From the NCBI RefSeq assembly GCF_001424165.1, contig NZ_LMOJ01000025.1, positions 516,134-580,133 of the forward strand: a DNA stretch of 64,000 nt. The letters run 5' to 3'. The notes beneath the pieces are model-generated. The model was not told the origin of the DNA and ran no database searches. It was given only the letters and a program-made list of their open reading frames with translations. A program made the position numbers and the translations under genes. Shown in pieces: positions 25,357 through 33,735 of the stretch (positions are counted from its first letter, which is position 1; each line of letters starts with the position of its first letter). The stretch is from Massilia sp. Leaf139 (lineage in GTDB: Bacteria > Pseudomonadota > Gammaproteobacteria > Burkholderiales > Burkholderiaceae_D).

Positions 25357-27354
25357 TCAGATGTCCGCTTCGGTTTCGTTGCCGTGTTCTTCGATCCAGG
25401 CGCGGCGTGCGGCGGCCTCGCCCTTGCCCATCAACATGTTGAAACGCGCGCTCGATTCGCCGTGGTCGAAGCCGCCAAGGGCCACCGGCAGCAGGCGCCG
25501 GGTGTCCGGATTCATCGTGGTTTCCCACAGCTGCTCGGCATTCATCTCGCCCAGGCCTTTGAAACGCGAGATGTTCCAGCTGCCTTCCTTGAGGCCGTCC
25601 TTTTTCAGCTTGTCCTCGATCGCCAGCAATTCGCCGTCGTCCAGCGCGTACAGCTTTTGCAGCGGCTTCTTGCCGCGCGGCGGGACGTCGACGCGGTACA
25701 GCGGCGGACGCGCCACGCAGATGTGGCCGTGGCGGAACAGCGCCGGGAAATGCTTGAAGAACAGGGTGAGCAACAATACCTGGATGTGCGAGCCGTCGAC
25801 GTCCGCATCCGACAGGATGCAGATCTTGCCGTAGCGCAGACCCGACAGATCCGGCGAATCGCCGTGCGAGTGCGGGTCGACCCCGATCGCCACCGAAATG
25901 TCGTGGATCTCGTTGTTGGCGAACAGGCGGTCGCGGTCGGTTTCCCAGGTATTCAAGACCTTGCCGCGCAGCGGCAGGATGGCCTGGTATTCCTTGTCGC
26001 GGCCCATCTTGGCGGAACCGCCGGCCGAATCGCCCTCGACCAGGAACAGCTCGTTGCGGGTGAGGTCGGTCGATTCGCAGTCGGTCAGCTTGCCCGGCAA
26101 CACGGCCACGCCCGAGGACTTCTTCTTTTCGACCTTCTGCAGCGAGCGCATGCGCGACTGCGCCTGCTTGATGACCAGTTCGGCCAGCTTCTTGCCGTAT
26201 TCGACGTGCTGGTTCAGCCACAGCTCGAGCGGCGGTTTCGTGAACGTCGAGACCAGTTTCACGGCGTCGCGCGAGTTCAGGCGCTCCTTGGTCTGGCCCT
26301 GGAACTGCGGATCGAGCACTTTCGCGGACAGCACGAAGGAGACGCGGGCGAACACGTCTTCCGGCAGCAGTTTGACGCCTTTCGGCAGCAGGCCGTGCAG
26401 TTCGACGAAACCTTTCACGGCGCCGTAGAGGCCGTCGCGCAGGCCGGACTCGTGCGAGCCGCCGCTCGGCGTCGGGATCAGGTTGACGTAGGATTCGCGC
26501 ACCAGGCCGCCTTCCTCGTTCCAGGCCACGACCCAGGCCGCACCTTCGCCCTCGGCAAAGCTCTCGTCGCCGGCCAGCGCATAGCCCGAACCCTCGAACA
26601 GCGGGATCACGGTCTGGCCGCTCGAGGTCTGGTTCATCGCTTCGACCAGGTAGCCGCGCAGACCTTCGTCGTAGCGCCAGGTCTGGATGTCGCCGGTTTT
26701 CGCGTTGGTGAGCGTGACGGTCACGCCCGGCAGCAGCACCGCCTTGGAGCGCAGCAGGCGCACCAGGTCGCCCATCGGGATGTTCGGCGAATCGAAGTAT
26801 TTGCCGTCCGGCCAGGCGGTGACGCGGGTGCCGTTCTTCTTGCCGCCGCGCTCGAAAGGCACGGAGGACAGCGGCTCGATCACTTCGCCGTCGGCAAAGA
26901 CCAGATTGTGGATGCCGTTGCCGTCGTCGGTTTTACGCCACACGGTGATTTCCAGGCGCTTGGACAGCGCGTTGGTCACCGAGACGCCGACGCCGTGCAG
27001 GCCGCCCGAGAAGGCGTAAGCGCCGCCCGAACCCTTGTCGAATTTGCCGCCGGCGTGCAGGCGGGTGAACACGATTTCGACCGTGGACACGCCTTCTTCC
27101 GGGTGGATGCCGACCGGGATACCGCGGCCGTCGTCCTCGACGGTGACGGAGCCGTCGACGTTCAGGGTGACGCCGATGTTGTTGCAGTAGCCGCCCAGCG
27201 CCTCGTCCGAGGCGTTGTCGATCACTTCCTGGATGATATGCAGCGGGTTCTCGGTACGGGTGTACATGCCGGGCCGCTGCTTCACGGGCTCGAGTCCCTT
27301 GAGGACGCGGATGGATGATTCGCTGTAGTCGGGTGCGGGTTTCTTGGTTGCCAT
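25357..27354 (-). CDS. parE: DNA topoisomerase IV subunit B
   Basis: ParE is the ATPase half of topoisomerase IV. The protein has 665 aa. The GHKL ATPase has EVIDNASDEALGG, VEDDGRGIPVG and GGLHGVGVSVTNAL. The TOPRIM domain has LVEGDSAGGSAK and the metal-binding DADVDGSHI. The C-terminal part has GLGEMNAEQLWETTM, typical for ParE/GyrB. It is the first gene of a four-gene operon that ends with parC. Confidence 0.96.
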   Translation of the reverse strand: MATKKPAPDYSESSIRVLKGLEPVKQRPGMYTRTENPLHIIQEVIDNASDEALGGYCNNIGVTLNVDGSVTVEDDGRGIPVGIHPEEGVSTVEIVFTRLHAGGKFDKGSGGAYAFSGGLHGVGVSVTNALSKRLEITVWRKTDDGNGIHNLVFADGEVIEPLSSVPFERGGKKNGTRVTAWPDGKYFDSPNIPMGDLVRLLRSKAVLLPGVTVTLTNAKTGDIQTWRYDEGLRGYLVEAMNQTSSGQTVIPLFEGSGYALAGDESFAEGEGAAWVVAWNEEGGLVRESYVNLIPTPSGGSHESGLRDGLYGAVKGFVELHGLLPKGVKLLPEDVFARVSFVLSAKVLDPQFQGQTKERLNSRDAVKLVSTFTKPPLELWLNQHVEYGKKLAELVIKQAQSRMRSLQKVEKKKSSGVAVLPGKLTDCESTDLTRNELFLVEGDSAGGSAKMGRDKEYQAILPLRGKVLNTWETDRDRLFANNEIHDISVAIGVDPHSHGDSPDLSGLRYGKICILSDADVDGSHIQVLLLTLFFKHFPALFRHGHICVARPPLYRVDVPPRGKKPLQKLYALDDGELLAIEDKLKKDGLKEGSWNISRFKGLGEMNAEQLWETTMNPDTRRLLPVALGGFDHGESSARFNMLMGKGEAAARRAWIEEHGNETEADI

Positions 27355-27384
27355 GCTGATCAGTGTTTTTTCGTAAGCCTGCGT

Positions 27385-27413
27385 ATTTTATCTTGCCGAG
27401 GCTATCTTGTCGG
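27385..27413 (-). promoter_or_regulatory. Probable parE operon promoter
   Basis: On the minus strand CCGACA (27413-27408) and TAAAAT (27390-27385) are 17 bp apart, about 30 bp upstream of the parE ATG. The -10 is good and the -35 is partial. Confidence 0.5.
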
Positions 27414-27543
27414 AAGGAAATAACAGGAGGGGCGTAAGCGATTGTTCTTGTCATCGCTTGGAAACGTGACTAGATTGGTACGCAAGGTTGCCATGTCAAG
27501 CGGCCCCGAGAAACCGTTGAGCGCAGGCCCAGGCCGAGAATGA

Positions 27544-27563
27544 TACTGTACATGCATACAGTG
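27544..27563. promoter_or_regulatory. LexA (SOS) box
   Basis: TACTGTACATGCATACAGTG matches the beta/gammaproteobacterial LexA consensus CTGT-N8-ACAG exactly, with the common TA flank and an AT-alternating centre. It lies 71 bp before the double pseudo-receiver gene (27634) and about 130 bp upstream of the parE promoter, so the plus-strand gene is the likely target. Confidence 0.8.
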
Positions 27564-27633
27564 CTTCTCGCAAGTGGCCTGCTTTTTGCGCAACAGTCGA
27601 GGGCCCCCGACAGGGCACGCACCGGTGACGATC

Positions 27634-28449
27634 ATGCATGCACATAAAATTCCGACTGCCGTACGTCTGCTCGGATTCGGGCCTGAGGACTCCCGCCGGC
27701 TGACGACGCTGCTCGACGCGGCGCCACGTTCCGGCCCGCTGTATTGCTGCCTCCACGACGACAGCCTGCAGGAACCCGACATCGTGCTGGTCGACGGTGC
27801 CAGCCCCTCCGCCCATGCCTGCCTGGACGGCATGCGTTGCCCGCCGCCGGCGCTGGTGATCGGCGGCGCCGCGCGCCCTGGCTGCACGCACCTCGAAACG
27901 CCGGTCGACCCGGAACAGCTGCACACGTCCCTGATGCACCTGCTGGACGAACAACGCCGCGCGCTGGCGCTGCTGCGCGCACGCGGGGCGCCCGTGCTGG
28001 CCGAACGGCGGCGCCGTCCGCGGCTCGGGCCGGGCACTGGCTGCGCCGCCGAACGCCGGCCGCCGCGCGACGGCAAGGTGCTCATCGTCGACAAGGGCGG
28101 CGCCTTCCGCGACCACCTGGCCGGCCTGGTCGGCGCAGGGCGCCTGGCGATTGCCTGGACGGACAGCGCGCCGATGGCGGTGCGCCTGTGCGACGAAACG
28201 AAGATTGCGCTGGCGATGATCAATACCGCCGCGCCCGGCATCGATCCGTATGCCTTGAGCCGCACCATCAAGGCCCAGGAGGGGGCGGGACGCACGGCCG
28301 TCGTGCTCCTGGTCGGGAAGATGTTCAGCTACGACAGCGAACTGGCGCGCGGCGCCGGCGTGCGTGGGCTGCTCGACAAGCCGGTGGGCGACCGTAGCCT
28401 GGTGTGCATGCTGCAAAGGCTGACGAGCTTGCCGGAGTTGCCGGCTTGA
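27634..28449 (+). CDS. Protein with two degenerate receiver-like domains, SOS-box controlled
   Basis: The protein has 271 aa starting at ATG 27634 (GGTGACG upstream, weak). Residues about 8-110 and 145-265 each follow the receiver pattern of strands and helices. In the second domain strand 1 is KVLIVDKGG (one acid left), strand 3 is ALAMINTAAPGIDPY with Asn where the phospho-Asp should be, and strand 5 is GLLDKPVGD with the Lys-Pro kept. The first domain keeps DIVLVDGASP and LETPVDPEQL. An Arg-rich linker joins them. So it is probably a non-phosphorylated binding module. It is not a recognised SOS protein. Similar folds occur in adaptor and chemotaxis-type proteins. Confidence 0.65.
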   Translation: MHAHKIPTAVRLLGFGPEDSRRLTTLLDAAPRSGPLYCCLHDDSLQEPDIVLVDGASPSAHACLDGMRCPPPALVIGGAARPGCTHLETPVDPEQLHTSLMHLLDEQRRALALLRARGAPVLAERRRRPRLGPGTGCAAERRPPRDGKVLIVDKGGAFRDHLAGLVGAGRLAIAWTDSAPMAVRLCDETKIALAMINTAAPGIDPYALSRTIKAQEGAGRTAVVLLVGKMFSYDSELARGAGVRGLLDKPVGDRSLVCMLQRLTSLPELPA

Positions 28450-28543
28450 TGCGACCTGCGCAAGCTCCCGGCAGCCTGCTCATCCGTTTGATTTTGTTAC
28501 AACTTCGAATCGTGCGCGGCAATGGCAGGGCTATATTTGGGCC

Positions 28544-29530
28544 ATGGCAGACGATCAACCACAGCGCCGCGGCGAGGCACCCGGCCCGCCGCTGGAAAAC
28601 CGTGAGGATGCGCCGCAGCGCATTCCCGACCGGCGCGCGGGCAATGGCGCGCCGCGCTACCAGCGTCCCGGCGATACCCCCTTCGCCCTGGCCGGCCGCG
28701 TCCTGCGCTCGCGCTGGCGCGCCTTGCGCGACCGCTTCAGCCGCGACTTTATGCGCCGCACCCTGCGCATCGGTGTCTCGGCGCGCATCTTTCATCCCGA
28801 ACCGGGTTCCACCGGGCTACGCAGCAAGAACCTGCAATACCTGGAAGAGTCGATCGCCCAGTGGGTGATGTCGCGCGACGTGCTGGTCTTCATGATCCCG
28901 ACGGTGAACACCAACGGTCTGCTCCACCCCAGCAACATCACCCTGCGCCACTACGCGCGCCACCTGGACGGCCTGGTGCTGCAGGGCGGGGCGGACGTCT
29001 CGCCGCAAACCTATTCCGAATCGCCCACGCGCCCCGAGTGGAGCGGCGACCGCGCGCGCGATCTGTATGAACTCGAGCTGCTGCACGAATTCGTCGAGGC
29101 CGGCAAACCGGTGCTGGGCGTCTGCCGCGGCTGCCAGCTGATCAACGTCGCCTTCGGCGGCACCCTGTACCAGGACGTGGCGACCAACGTGCCGGCCGCG
29201 CTGGCCCACGTGCACACCGACTACGACGCCCACCGCCACGCCATCGAATTCCCGCCCGGCTCGACCCTGGGCCGCATGTTCCCGAACGCCGGACGGCCGA
29301 TCGTCAACTCGATCCACCACCAGGCCGTGAAGGAACTCGGGCGCGACATCCGGGTCGAGGCGATGTCGTATCCGGACGGGATCGTCGAGGCGATCCGCTA
29401 CGACAAGGCCGATTTCGTGATGGGGCTGCAATGGCACCCGGAATTCCACCGGGCCGGTGGGACGGATCTGCTCGATTGCACGCCGGTGCTGGACGAGTTT
29501 TTGAGGGCGGCGCGCGAGACGCGCTTGTAA
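28544..29530 (+). CDS. Class I glutamine amidotransferase-like hydrolase (peptidase C26, PuuD-like)
   Basis: The protein has 328 aa. Residues about 1-70 form a basic, disordered N-terminal extension that most PuuD proteins lack. The C26 domain follows: VLQGGADVSP, the nucleophile Cys in GVCRGCQLINVAFGG (about 200) and the His/Glu pair in LQWHPEFH. C26 enzymes hydrolyse gamma-glutamyl amides such as gamma-glutamyl-GABA in putrescine degradation. No other puu genes are near, so the exact substrate stays open. A GTAGGG-type palindrome follows its stop. Confidence 0.85.
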   Translation: MADDQPQRRGEAPGPPLENREDAPQRIPDRRAGNGAPRYQRPGDTPFALAGRVLRSRWRALRDRFSRDFMRRTLRIGVSARIFHPEPGSTGLRSKNLQYLEESIAQWVMSRDVLVFMIPTVNTNGLLHPSNITLRHYARHLDGLVLQGGADVSPQTYSESPTRPEWSGDRARDLYELELLHEFVEAGKPVLGVCRGCQLINVAFGGTLYQDVATNVPAALAHVHTDYDAHRHAIEFPPGSTLGRMFPNAGRPIVNSIHHQAVKELGRDIRVEAMSYPDGIVEAIRYDKADFVMGLQWHPEFHRAGGTDLLDCTPVLDEFLRAARETRL

Positions 29531-29538
29531 TAAACCCC

Positions 29539-29562
29539 GTGGAGTCGGGACTCCACCCTGCG
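29539..29562. repeat. GGAGTC-type palindrome
   Basis: GTGGAGT-CGGG-ACTCCAC (7-bp stem) followed by CCTGCG is the reverse of the GTAGGG-headed unit, here with CAGGG in place of TAGGG. It lies right after the amidotransferase stop. Confidence 0.65.
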
Positions 29563-29624
29563 ACTGAATCCACCGCGCACGCTTGCAAAACCACTTGCAT
29601 CGCCTCGCCCCCTTGATCATAATG

Positions 29625-29643
29625 AATGAGAATCATTCTCATT
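29625..29643. promoter_or_regulatory. Fur box
   Basis: AATGAGAATCATTCTCATT is a perfect 19-bp palindrome matching the Fur consensus pattern. It sits 24 bp before the ATG of the next gene, so that gene should be repressed when iron is plentiful. Confidence 0.85.
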
Positions 29644-29667
29644 AACGACGGATCAAAAGGGAGCGCC

Positions 29668-29997
29668 ATGAATCACCCCTCCGCAGACATCGCCCTGCCA
29701 TCGTCCGGCATGCCCCAGCGCCACGCCGTCATGCTGGCCTCCCTGTTGCACCTGATGTCGCACTACACCGCGCGCGACGGGAAGGACAAGCCCTGCGTGC
29801 GCCTGGCCTCGGTGATCGAGCGCCATCTGTGTGCACTGGCGCGCCTGCCCGATCTCGATCCGGTGCTGCGCGCCACCTGCGAGCAGCTGTGCGAACGCTG
29901 GGCGGCGCTGGTCGACGACGGCATGCCGCGCCCGGTGAAGCGCAATTTCCTCGATCGGATCATGCGCAGCAGCCGGGCAGGGGCGAACCCGGCGTAA
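29668..29997 (+). CDS. Small Fur-controlled protein of unknown function
   Basis: The protein has 109 aa. AAGGGAG before ATG 29668 marks the start. The sequence is helical with several His and Cys (LLHLMSHYTARDGK, ERHLCALARL, TCEQLCERW), so it might bind metal or heme. No signal peptide or membrane helix is seen. Small helical proteins of this type occur behind Fur boxes, for example FagA in pseudomonads, but I cannot claim orthology. It is a single gene, convergent with ybdK. Confidence 0.7.
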   Translation: MNHPSADIALPSSGMPQRHAVMLASLLHLMSHYTARDGKDKPCVRLASVIERHLCALARLPDLDPVLRATCEQLCERWAALVDDGMPRPVKRNFLDRIMRSSRAGANPA

Positions 29998-30005
29998 TCG
30001 CGTGG

Positions 30006-31142
30006 CTACCGCCGCCGGAAGCGCCGCTCGCCGCGGAACCAGTTGATGGCCGCATGCACCATGCCCTCGACGCTGCCCTGGCGCTCGTACTGCTGGCGCA
30101 GCAAGGCGGCATCGCTGCCGCCGGCCGCGGCGGCGGCCAGGTGGCGCAGGCCGTCCAGGCTGCCCAGCTCGGCCGCGTAGGGTTCCATTTTTGTGAGCGT
30201 GGCCAGGATATCCTCGCGCAGCGACACCGTCTCGTAGGTCTTCGGATGCGTGATCGCCCCTTCCAGCCCGAAGCGGCAGGCCTGGAAGCGGTTGTAGTTG
30301 TAGACGAGGTAGTCGTCCTCGACTGGCGGCGCCTCGTGCCGCCCCAGCAGGTAGCTGCACAGCGCCTGCAGATACGCCGCCAGCGCCGCCGCCCGTTCCA
30401 CGGTGAGCGGCGTGTCGCACACGCGCAGCTCGATCGTGCCGTACTCGGGCTTCGGGCGCAGATCCCAGTAAAAATCCTTCATGCTCTTGATGATGCCGGT
30501 GCGCTCCATCTTGGCGTAATAGCTGGACTCGAACTCGCCCCAGCCGAGCGTGAACGGCGCGCGCCCGCTCATCGGGAAGGCGAATACGGAATTCAGGCGC
30601 GCCGAGTCGAACAGGCTGTCGTGCCCCTGCACGAAGGGAGAGGAGGCCGACAGCGCAATGAAATGCGGAATGTAGCGGCTCAGCGCATGCAGCAGGTACA
30701 TGGCGTCGTCGCCGCTGCCGCAGCCGATGTGCACGTGCTGGCCGAAGACCGTGAACTGCTTCGCCAGGTAGCCGTACAGCGACGACAAATGCTCGAAGCG
30801 CGGCTTCGAAAAGATCTTCTGCTCCGACCAGTGCTGGAAGGGATGGGTACCGCCGCCGGCGATGCCGATGTTGAGCTGGTCGCCGGCCGCCACCAGGGTG
30901 TCGCGGATTTCCTGCAGCTCCGCCAGCAGCGGCGCATAGGCCGAGTGCACGCTCGAATTAATCTCGATCATGCTCTCGGTGATCTCGGGCGTGACGTTGC
31001 CGGGGAAGGGCTTGCGGCCCAGCAGGTGCAGCAGATCCGGGCTGGCGGCGGTGAGGTCGAAGTCCGACAGGCTGACCAGCTGCAGCTCGAGCTCGACGCC
31101 GAAGGTGAGCGGCGTCGAGGCCTTGAACGGTTCAAGCGGCAT
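30006..31142 (-). CDS. YbdK-type carboxylate-amine ligase (GCS2 family)
   Basis: The protein has 378 aa (E. coli YbdK 372), with the GCS2 fold of glutamate-cysteine ligase type 2. It shows TFGVELELQLV at the start, the metal/substrate region TESMIEINSS, FGQHVHIGCGSGDD and GTIELRVCDTP. YbdK has weak glutamate-cysteine ligase activity in vitro; its true substrate is unsettled. Its first codons overlap the 3' end of the antiporter gene by 11 bp, so the two are translationally coupled. Confidence 0.88.
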   Translation of the reverse strand: MPLEPFKASTPLTFGVELELQLVSLSDFDLTAASPDLLHLLGRKPFPGNVTPEITESMIEINSSVHSAYAPLLAELQEIRDTLVAAGDQLNIGIAGGGTHPFQHWSEQKIFSKPRFEHLSSLYGYLAKQFTVFGQHVHIGCGSGDDAMYLLHALSRYIPHFIALSASSPFVQGHDSLFDSARLNSVFAFPMSGRAPFTLGWGEFESSYYAKMERTGIIKSMKDFYWDLRPKPEYGTIELRVCDTPLTVERAAALAAYLQALCSYLLGRHEAPPVEDDYLVYNYNRFQACRFGLEGAITHPKTYETVSLREDILATLTKMEPYAAELGSLDGLRHLAAAAAGGSDAALLRQQYERQGSVEGMVHAAINWFRGERRFRRR

Positions 31143-32346
31143 GGCTAGCCTCCGGCTGGGTCTTCGGTACTTCGTTCGCCCACATCAGGGCGCGCTGGAT
31201 GATGATCGGGCCGAACACTTCCAGCAGCATCGTCACCGCCGCCACCGAACGCAGTTCCTCGACCACGTGCACGCCGCGCAGGCGCGCGTGTTCCAGCAGC
31301 AAGATGACGAACACGGACAGGGGCGCCAGCGCGACCCCGGCCAGCGCGCCCTTGCGCCAGGTGACGCCCGACAGGTGGGCAAAGGCTACCACGCCGCCGG
31401 TTTTCGTCAGCAGCCGCACCAGCACGATCAGCACCGCCAACCCGCTGCCGGCGGCGACCTTCTGCCAGTCGAGGGTGGAGGCGGCGAACACGAACAGCAG
31501 CACGGTGAGCAGTTCGCCGAGCGCCCCGAACCCGCGCTGGGCCTGGCTGTAGGCGACGCGGCGGTGGCGCGCCACCAGGCCGAAGGCAAGGGTCGCGACC
31601 ACCGGCGACAGCCCGCATGCATACGAAATGGCCACCAGCAGGATCACCGCCAGGGCAAAGGCGACGGTCGCATCCTGGCGCGGGTTGCCGATCGCCCGCA
31701 GCAGCGCCGGCACGGCCAGCCCGAACACGGCGCCGGTCAGGATCGACACGGCCAGCAAGACCAGGCTGTTCCAGATGGCGTCGCTCAGGTCTTCGAAGGT
31801 GCGGAAGATCCAGAAGCCGACGACGACGTTGAAGGCGAACACGGCCAGTACGCAGTTCTGCGCCGTCAGGTGCAGCACCCGTTCCGTCACCTGGCCCGAG
31901 CTGCGCTGCTCGTTGATGACGCGCACCACGGTGGCGGGCGAGGTGGCCATCGACAGCGCCGCCAGCATCAGCGCCGTCAGTTGCGGTGTGCCGAAGGCGG
32001 TCGCGATCAGGTAGACGGCGACGAAGGTCGCCAGCGACTCGACCAGGCCGCTGATCCCGATCCAGGGATTGGTGCGCAGCCAGCGCAGGTTGATGCGGTA
32101 GCCGAGCTCGAACAGGATCAGGCCGAAGGCGATGTCGGCCAGCATCGGCACCGCGCCCGAATTCGTGTCCACCCCGGGAAAGGGCAGGATGCCGAGCTGG
32201 GGCCCGGCCAGCGCGAAGCCGACCACGCCATAAAAGCTAATGCGCGGCAAGCCCGTCCAGCGCTGCCCGAATTCTCCGGCAAGCCAGGCGATGGCGATCG
32301 CGAACGGCCACGCCAGGCTGGTCAGGATGGGCAACAGGTCGGGCAT
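31132..32346 (-). CDS. CPA2-family cation:proton antiporter
   Basis: The protein has 404 aa with about 12 hydrophobic segments from near residue 1 to 385. The conserved core includes ADIAFGLILFELGYRI and ALSMATSPATVVRVINEQ. This is the Na+(K+)/H+ exchanger fold. It lacks the TrkA-N/KTN domain of KefB/C. It overlaps the ligase gene by 11 bp. KefC-type antiporters respond to glutathione adducts, and the neighbour is a glutathione-synthesis-like ligase; whether that is meaningful is open. Confidence 0.86.
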   Translation of the reverse strand: MPDLLPILTSLAWPFAIAIAWLAGEFGQRWTGLPRISFYGVVGFALAGPQLGILPFPGVDTNSGAVPMLADIAFGLILFELGYRINLRWLRTNPWIGISGLVESLATFVAVYLIATAFGTPQLTALMLAALSMATSPATVVRVINEQRSSGQVTERVLHLTAQNCVLAVFAFNVVVGFWIFRTFEDLSDAIWNSLVLLAVSILTGAVFGLAVPALLRAIGNPRQDATVAFALAVILLVAISYACGLSPVVATLAFGLVARHRRVAYSQAQRGFGALGELLTVLLFVFAASTLDWQKVAAGSGLAVLIVLVRLLTKTGGVVAFAHLSGVTWRKGALAGVALAPLSVFVILLLEHARLRGVHVVEELRSVAAVTMLLEVFGPIIIQRALMWANEVPKTQPEASHAA

Positions 32347-32585
32347 GCATGCTCCTCGAAAATATCGCGCTAAGCCAGGTAAGCCAGCCCAGGGCGGACT
32401 GGTCTTTTGTCGATTTTACAAGACGGGTGGAGCGGAGGCTGCGCACGATTGGACAGCCCATTCACGGAAGAGTTCGTTGTCAGCGCCCCCGCGGGTGGCT
32501 AGAATGGCGGGCGGCCGGCCGGCATGGCGCTGCTTGCCGCAGCAGTCTTTCCGATTCCTCATCCGTCGTTTCCCGACGCACCATC

Positions 32586-33182
32586 ATGTCCCAGCCGACT
32601 CCCCCGCACGTCCAGGCAGCCCGCCCGCCGATCCGCCTCACCGCCCAGGTGCTCACCTGCGTCGTGTTTTCCGCCATCGCGCTGGTGCTGATCTTCGTCA
32701 TCCAGGACGACCCGCGCGCGGTGCTGCGCGGGCCGATGGCGCTGGGCGAACAGCTGGTGTACGGCCTCGGACTGTCGGCGCTGGCCGCCGTGTTTTCGTA
32801 TGTCAGCTACCGCTTCACCGCTCGCTCGGAGGCGAGCAGCAATACGATCAAGGCCTATAGCCGGCTCGACCTGTCGGGCCTGAACCCGGTCTGGATCAGC
32901 CTGGCCGCCGCGATCGGCGAGGAGCTGCTGTTTCGCGCCGCGCTGCAGCCGCTGCTGGGGGTGTGGATCACCTCGGTCGTGTTCCTGGCGACGCACGTGC
33001 CGGTCTACCAGTTCCGCAAGCTGGACAAGGCGACGCTGGTGCAGGCGGCGGGGCTGTTCGCCGTGAGCGTGGCGCTCGGTTTCGTTTACCAATACGTCGG
33101 CCTGCTGGCGGCGATGATGGTGCACGCGGCGCTCGACGTGGTCGGGCTGTACGTCGTGCGCAATGCGCTGCGCCGCATGTGA
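32586..33182 (+). CDS. CPBP-family intramembrane metalloprotease
   Basis: The protein has 198 aa starting MSQPTPPHVQ. It has about five or six membrane helices and the three CPBP motifs: EELLFRAALQPL (EExxR), FLATHVPVYQF (FxxxH) and MMVHAALDVVG (HxxxD/N). The family includes Rce1/Abi proteases; bacterial members process prenylated proteins or bacteriocin immunity factors. A longer frame to 32349 is open, but its extra residues do not look like protein. It is divergent from the antiporter gene. Confidence 0.82.
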   Translation: MSQPTPPHVQAARPPIRLTAQVLTCVVFSAIALVLIFVIQDDPRAVLRGPMALGEQLVYGLGLSALAAVFSYVSYRFTARSEASSNTIKAYSRLDLSGLNPVWISLAAAIGEELLFRAALQPLLGVWITSVVFLATHVPVYQFRKLDKATLVQAAGLFAVSVALGFVYQYVGLLAAMMVHAALDVVGLYVVRNALRRM

Positions 33183-33183
33183 G

Positions 33184-33735
33184 CTAGGGCTGTTCCGGCG
33201 CCGCGGTGTGGATCACCAGGTGGCCTGAGTAACCGGCGACCTGGCCGACCAGCGGCAGCGCCGCGCTGACCTTGAAATACAGCCGGCCGTCGCGCCCTTC
33301 TTCTTCGGCCACGATGCGCGGCAGCGCCCAGCGCGGGCAGGGAATGCCGAGAAACTGCAATCCCCGCAATTCCATCACCAGGCGCCCTTCCTCGGCATTG
33401 AGCCCGAAGCGCAGGCGCGTCAGGCCCAGGCGTTCGGTCAGCTCGCCGCCGACCAGGGTCATGTGCGAGCGCATGGTGTTGGTCGGGAAGTGGCGCACCC
33501 AGGTTTCCCGATCGGGCCGGGCATCGAGTTCGAAGCGGATCGCGCCGGACGAGGGCAGCAAGGGCGTGCCCAGACAGCGTGCCAGCAGGCGCGCCGGCGT
33601 CGATTGCGGCGCCTCGGTGCGCACCTGGCCGTGCAGCACGCGCCGGCCGCGGCTGCGGTGGAAGGCCTGCACCGGTTCGGCAAGCTGGCCGAAGGCCGAG
33701 CCCATCACAGTTTCATACATCGCGCGATCGTTCAT
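33184..33735 (-). CDS. DUF4166 protein
   Basis: The protein has 183 aa. Start MNDRAMYETV at 33735 has GAGGAAGC upstream and overlaps the stop of the upstream gene (ATGA). The beta-rich pattern (GAIRFELDARPDRETWVRHF, LVMELRGLQFLGIPCP) fits DUF4166, often fused or adjacent to saccharopine-dehydrogenase-like proteins, exactly as here. Function is unknown. No signal peptide. Confidence 0.8.
   Translation of the reverse strand: MNDRAMYETVMGSAFGQLAEPVQAFHRSRGRRVLHGQVRTEAPQSTPARLLARCLGTPLLPSSGAIRFELDARPDRETWVRHFPTNTMRSHMTLVGGELTERLGLTRLRFGLNAEEGRLVMELRGLQFLGIPCPRWALPRIVAEEEGRDGRLYFKVSAALPLVGQVAGYSGHLVIHTAAPEQP

Noticed and set aside
23700..25442. 580-codon plus-strand frame antisense to hscC
   Set aside because: Composition is Val/Gly/Ala/Arg/His-rich with no motif; hscC on the other strand is certain.
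32349..32585. N-terminal extension of the CPBP protease
   Set aside because: The added 79 residues are Arg/Ser-rich and not membrane-like; the ATG at 32586 gives the usual family length.
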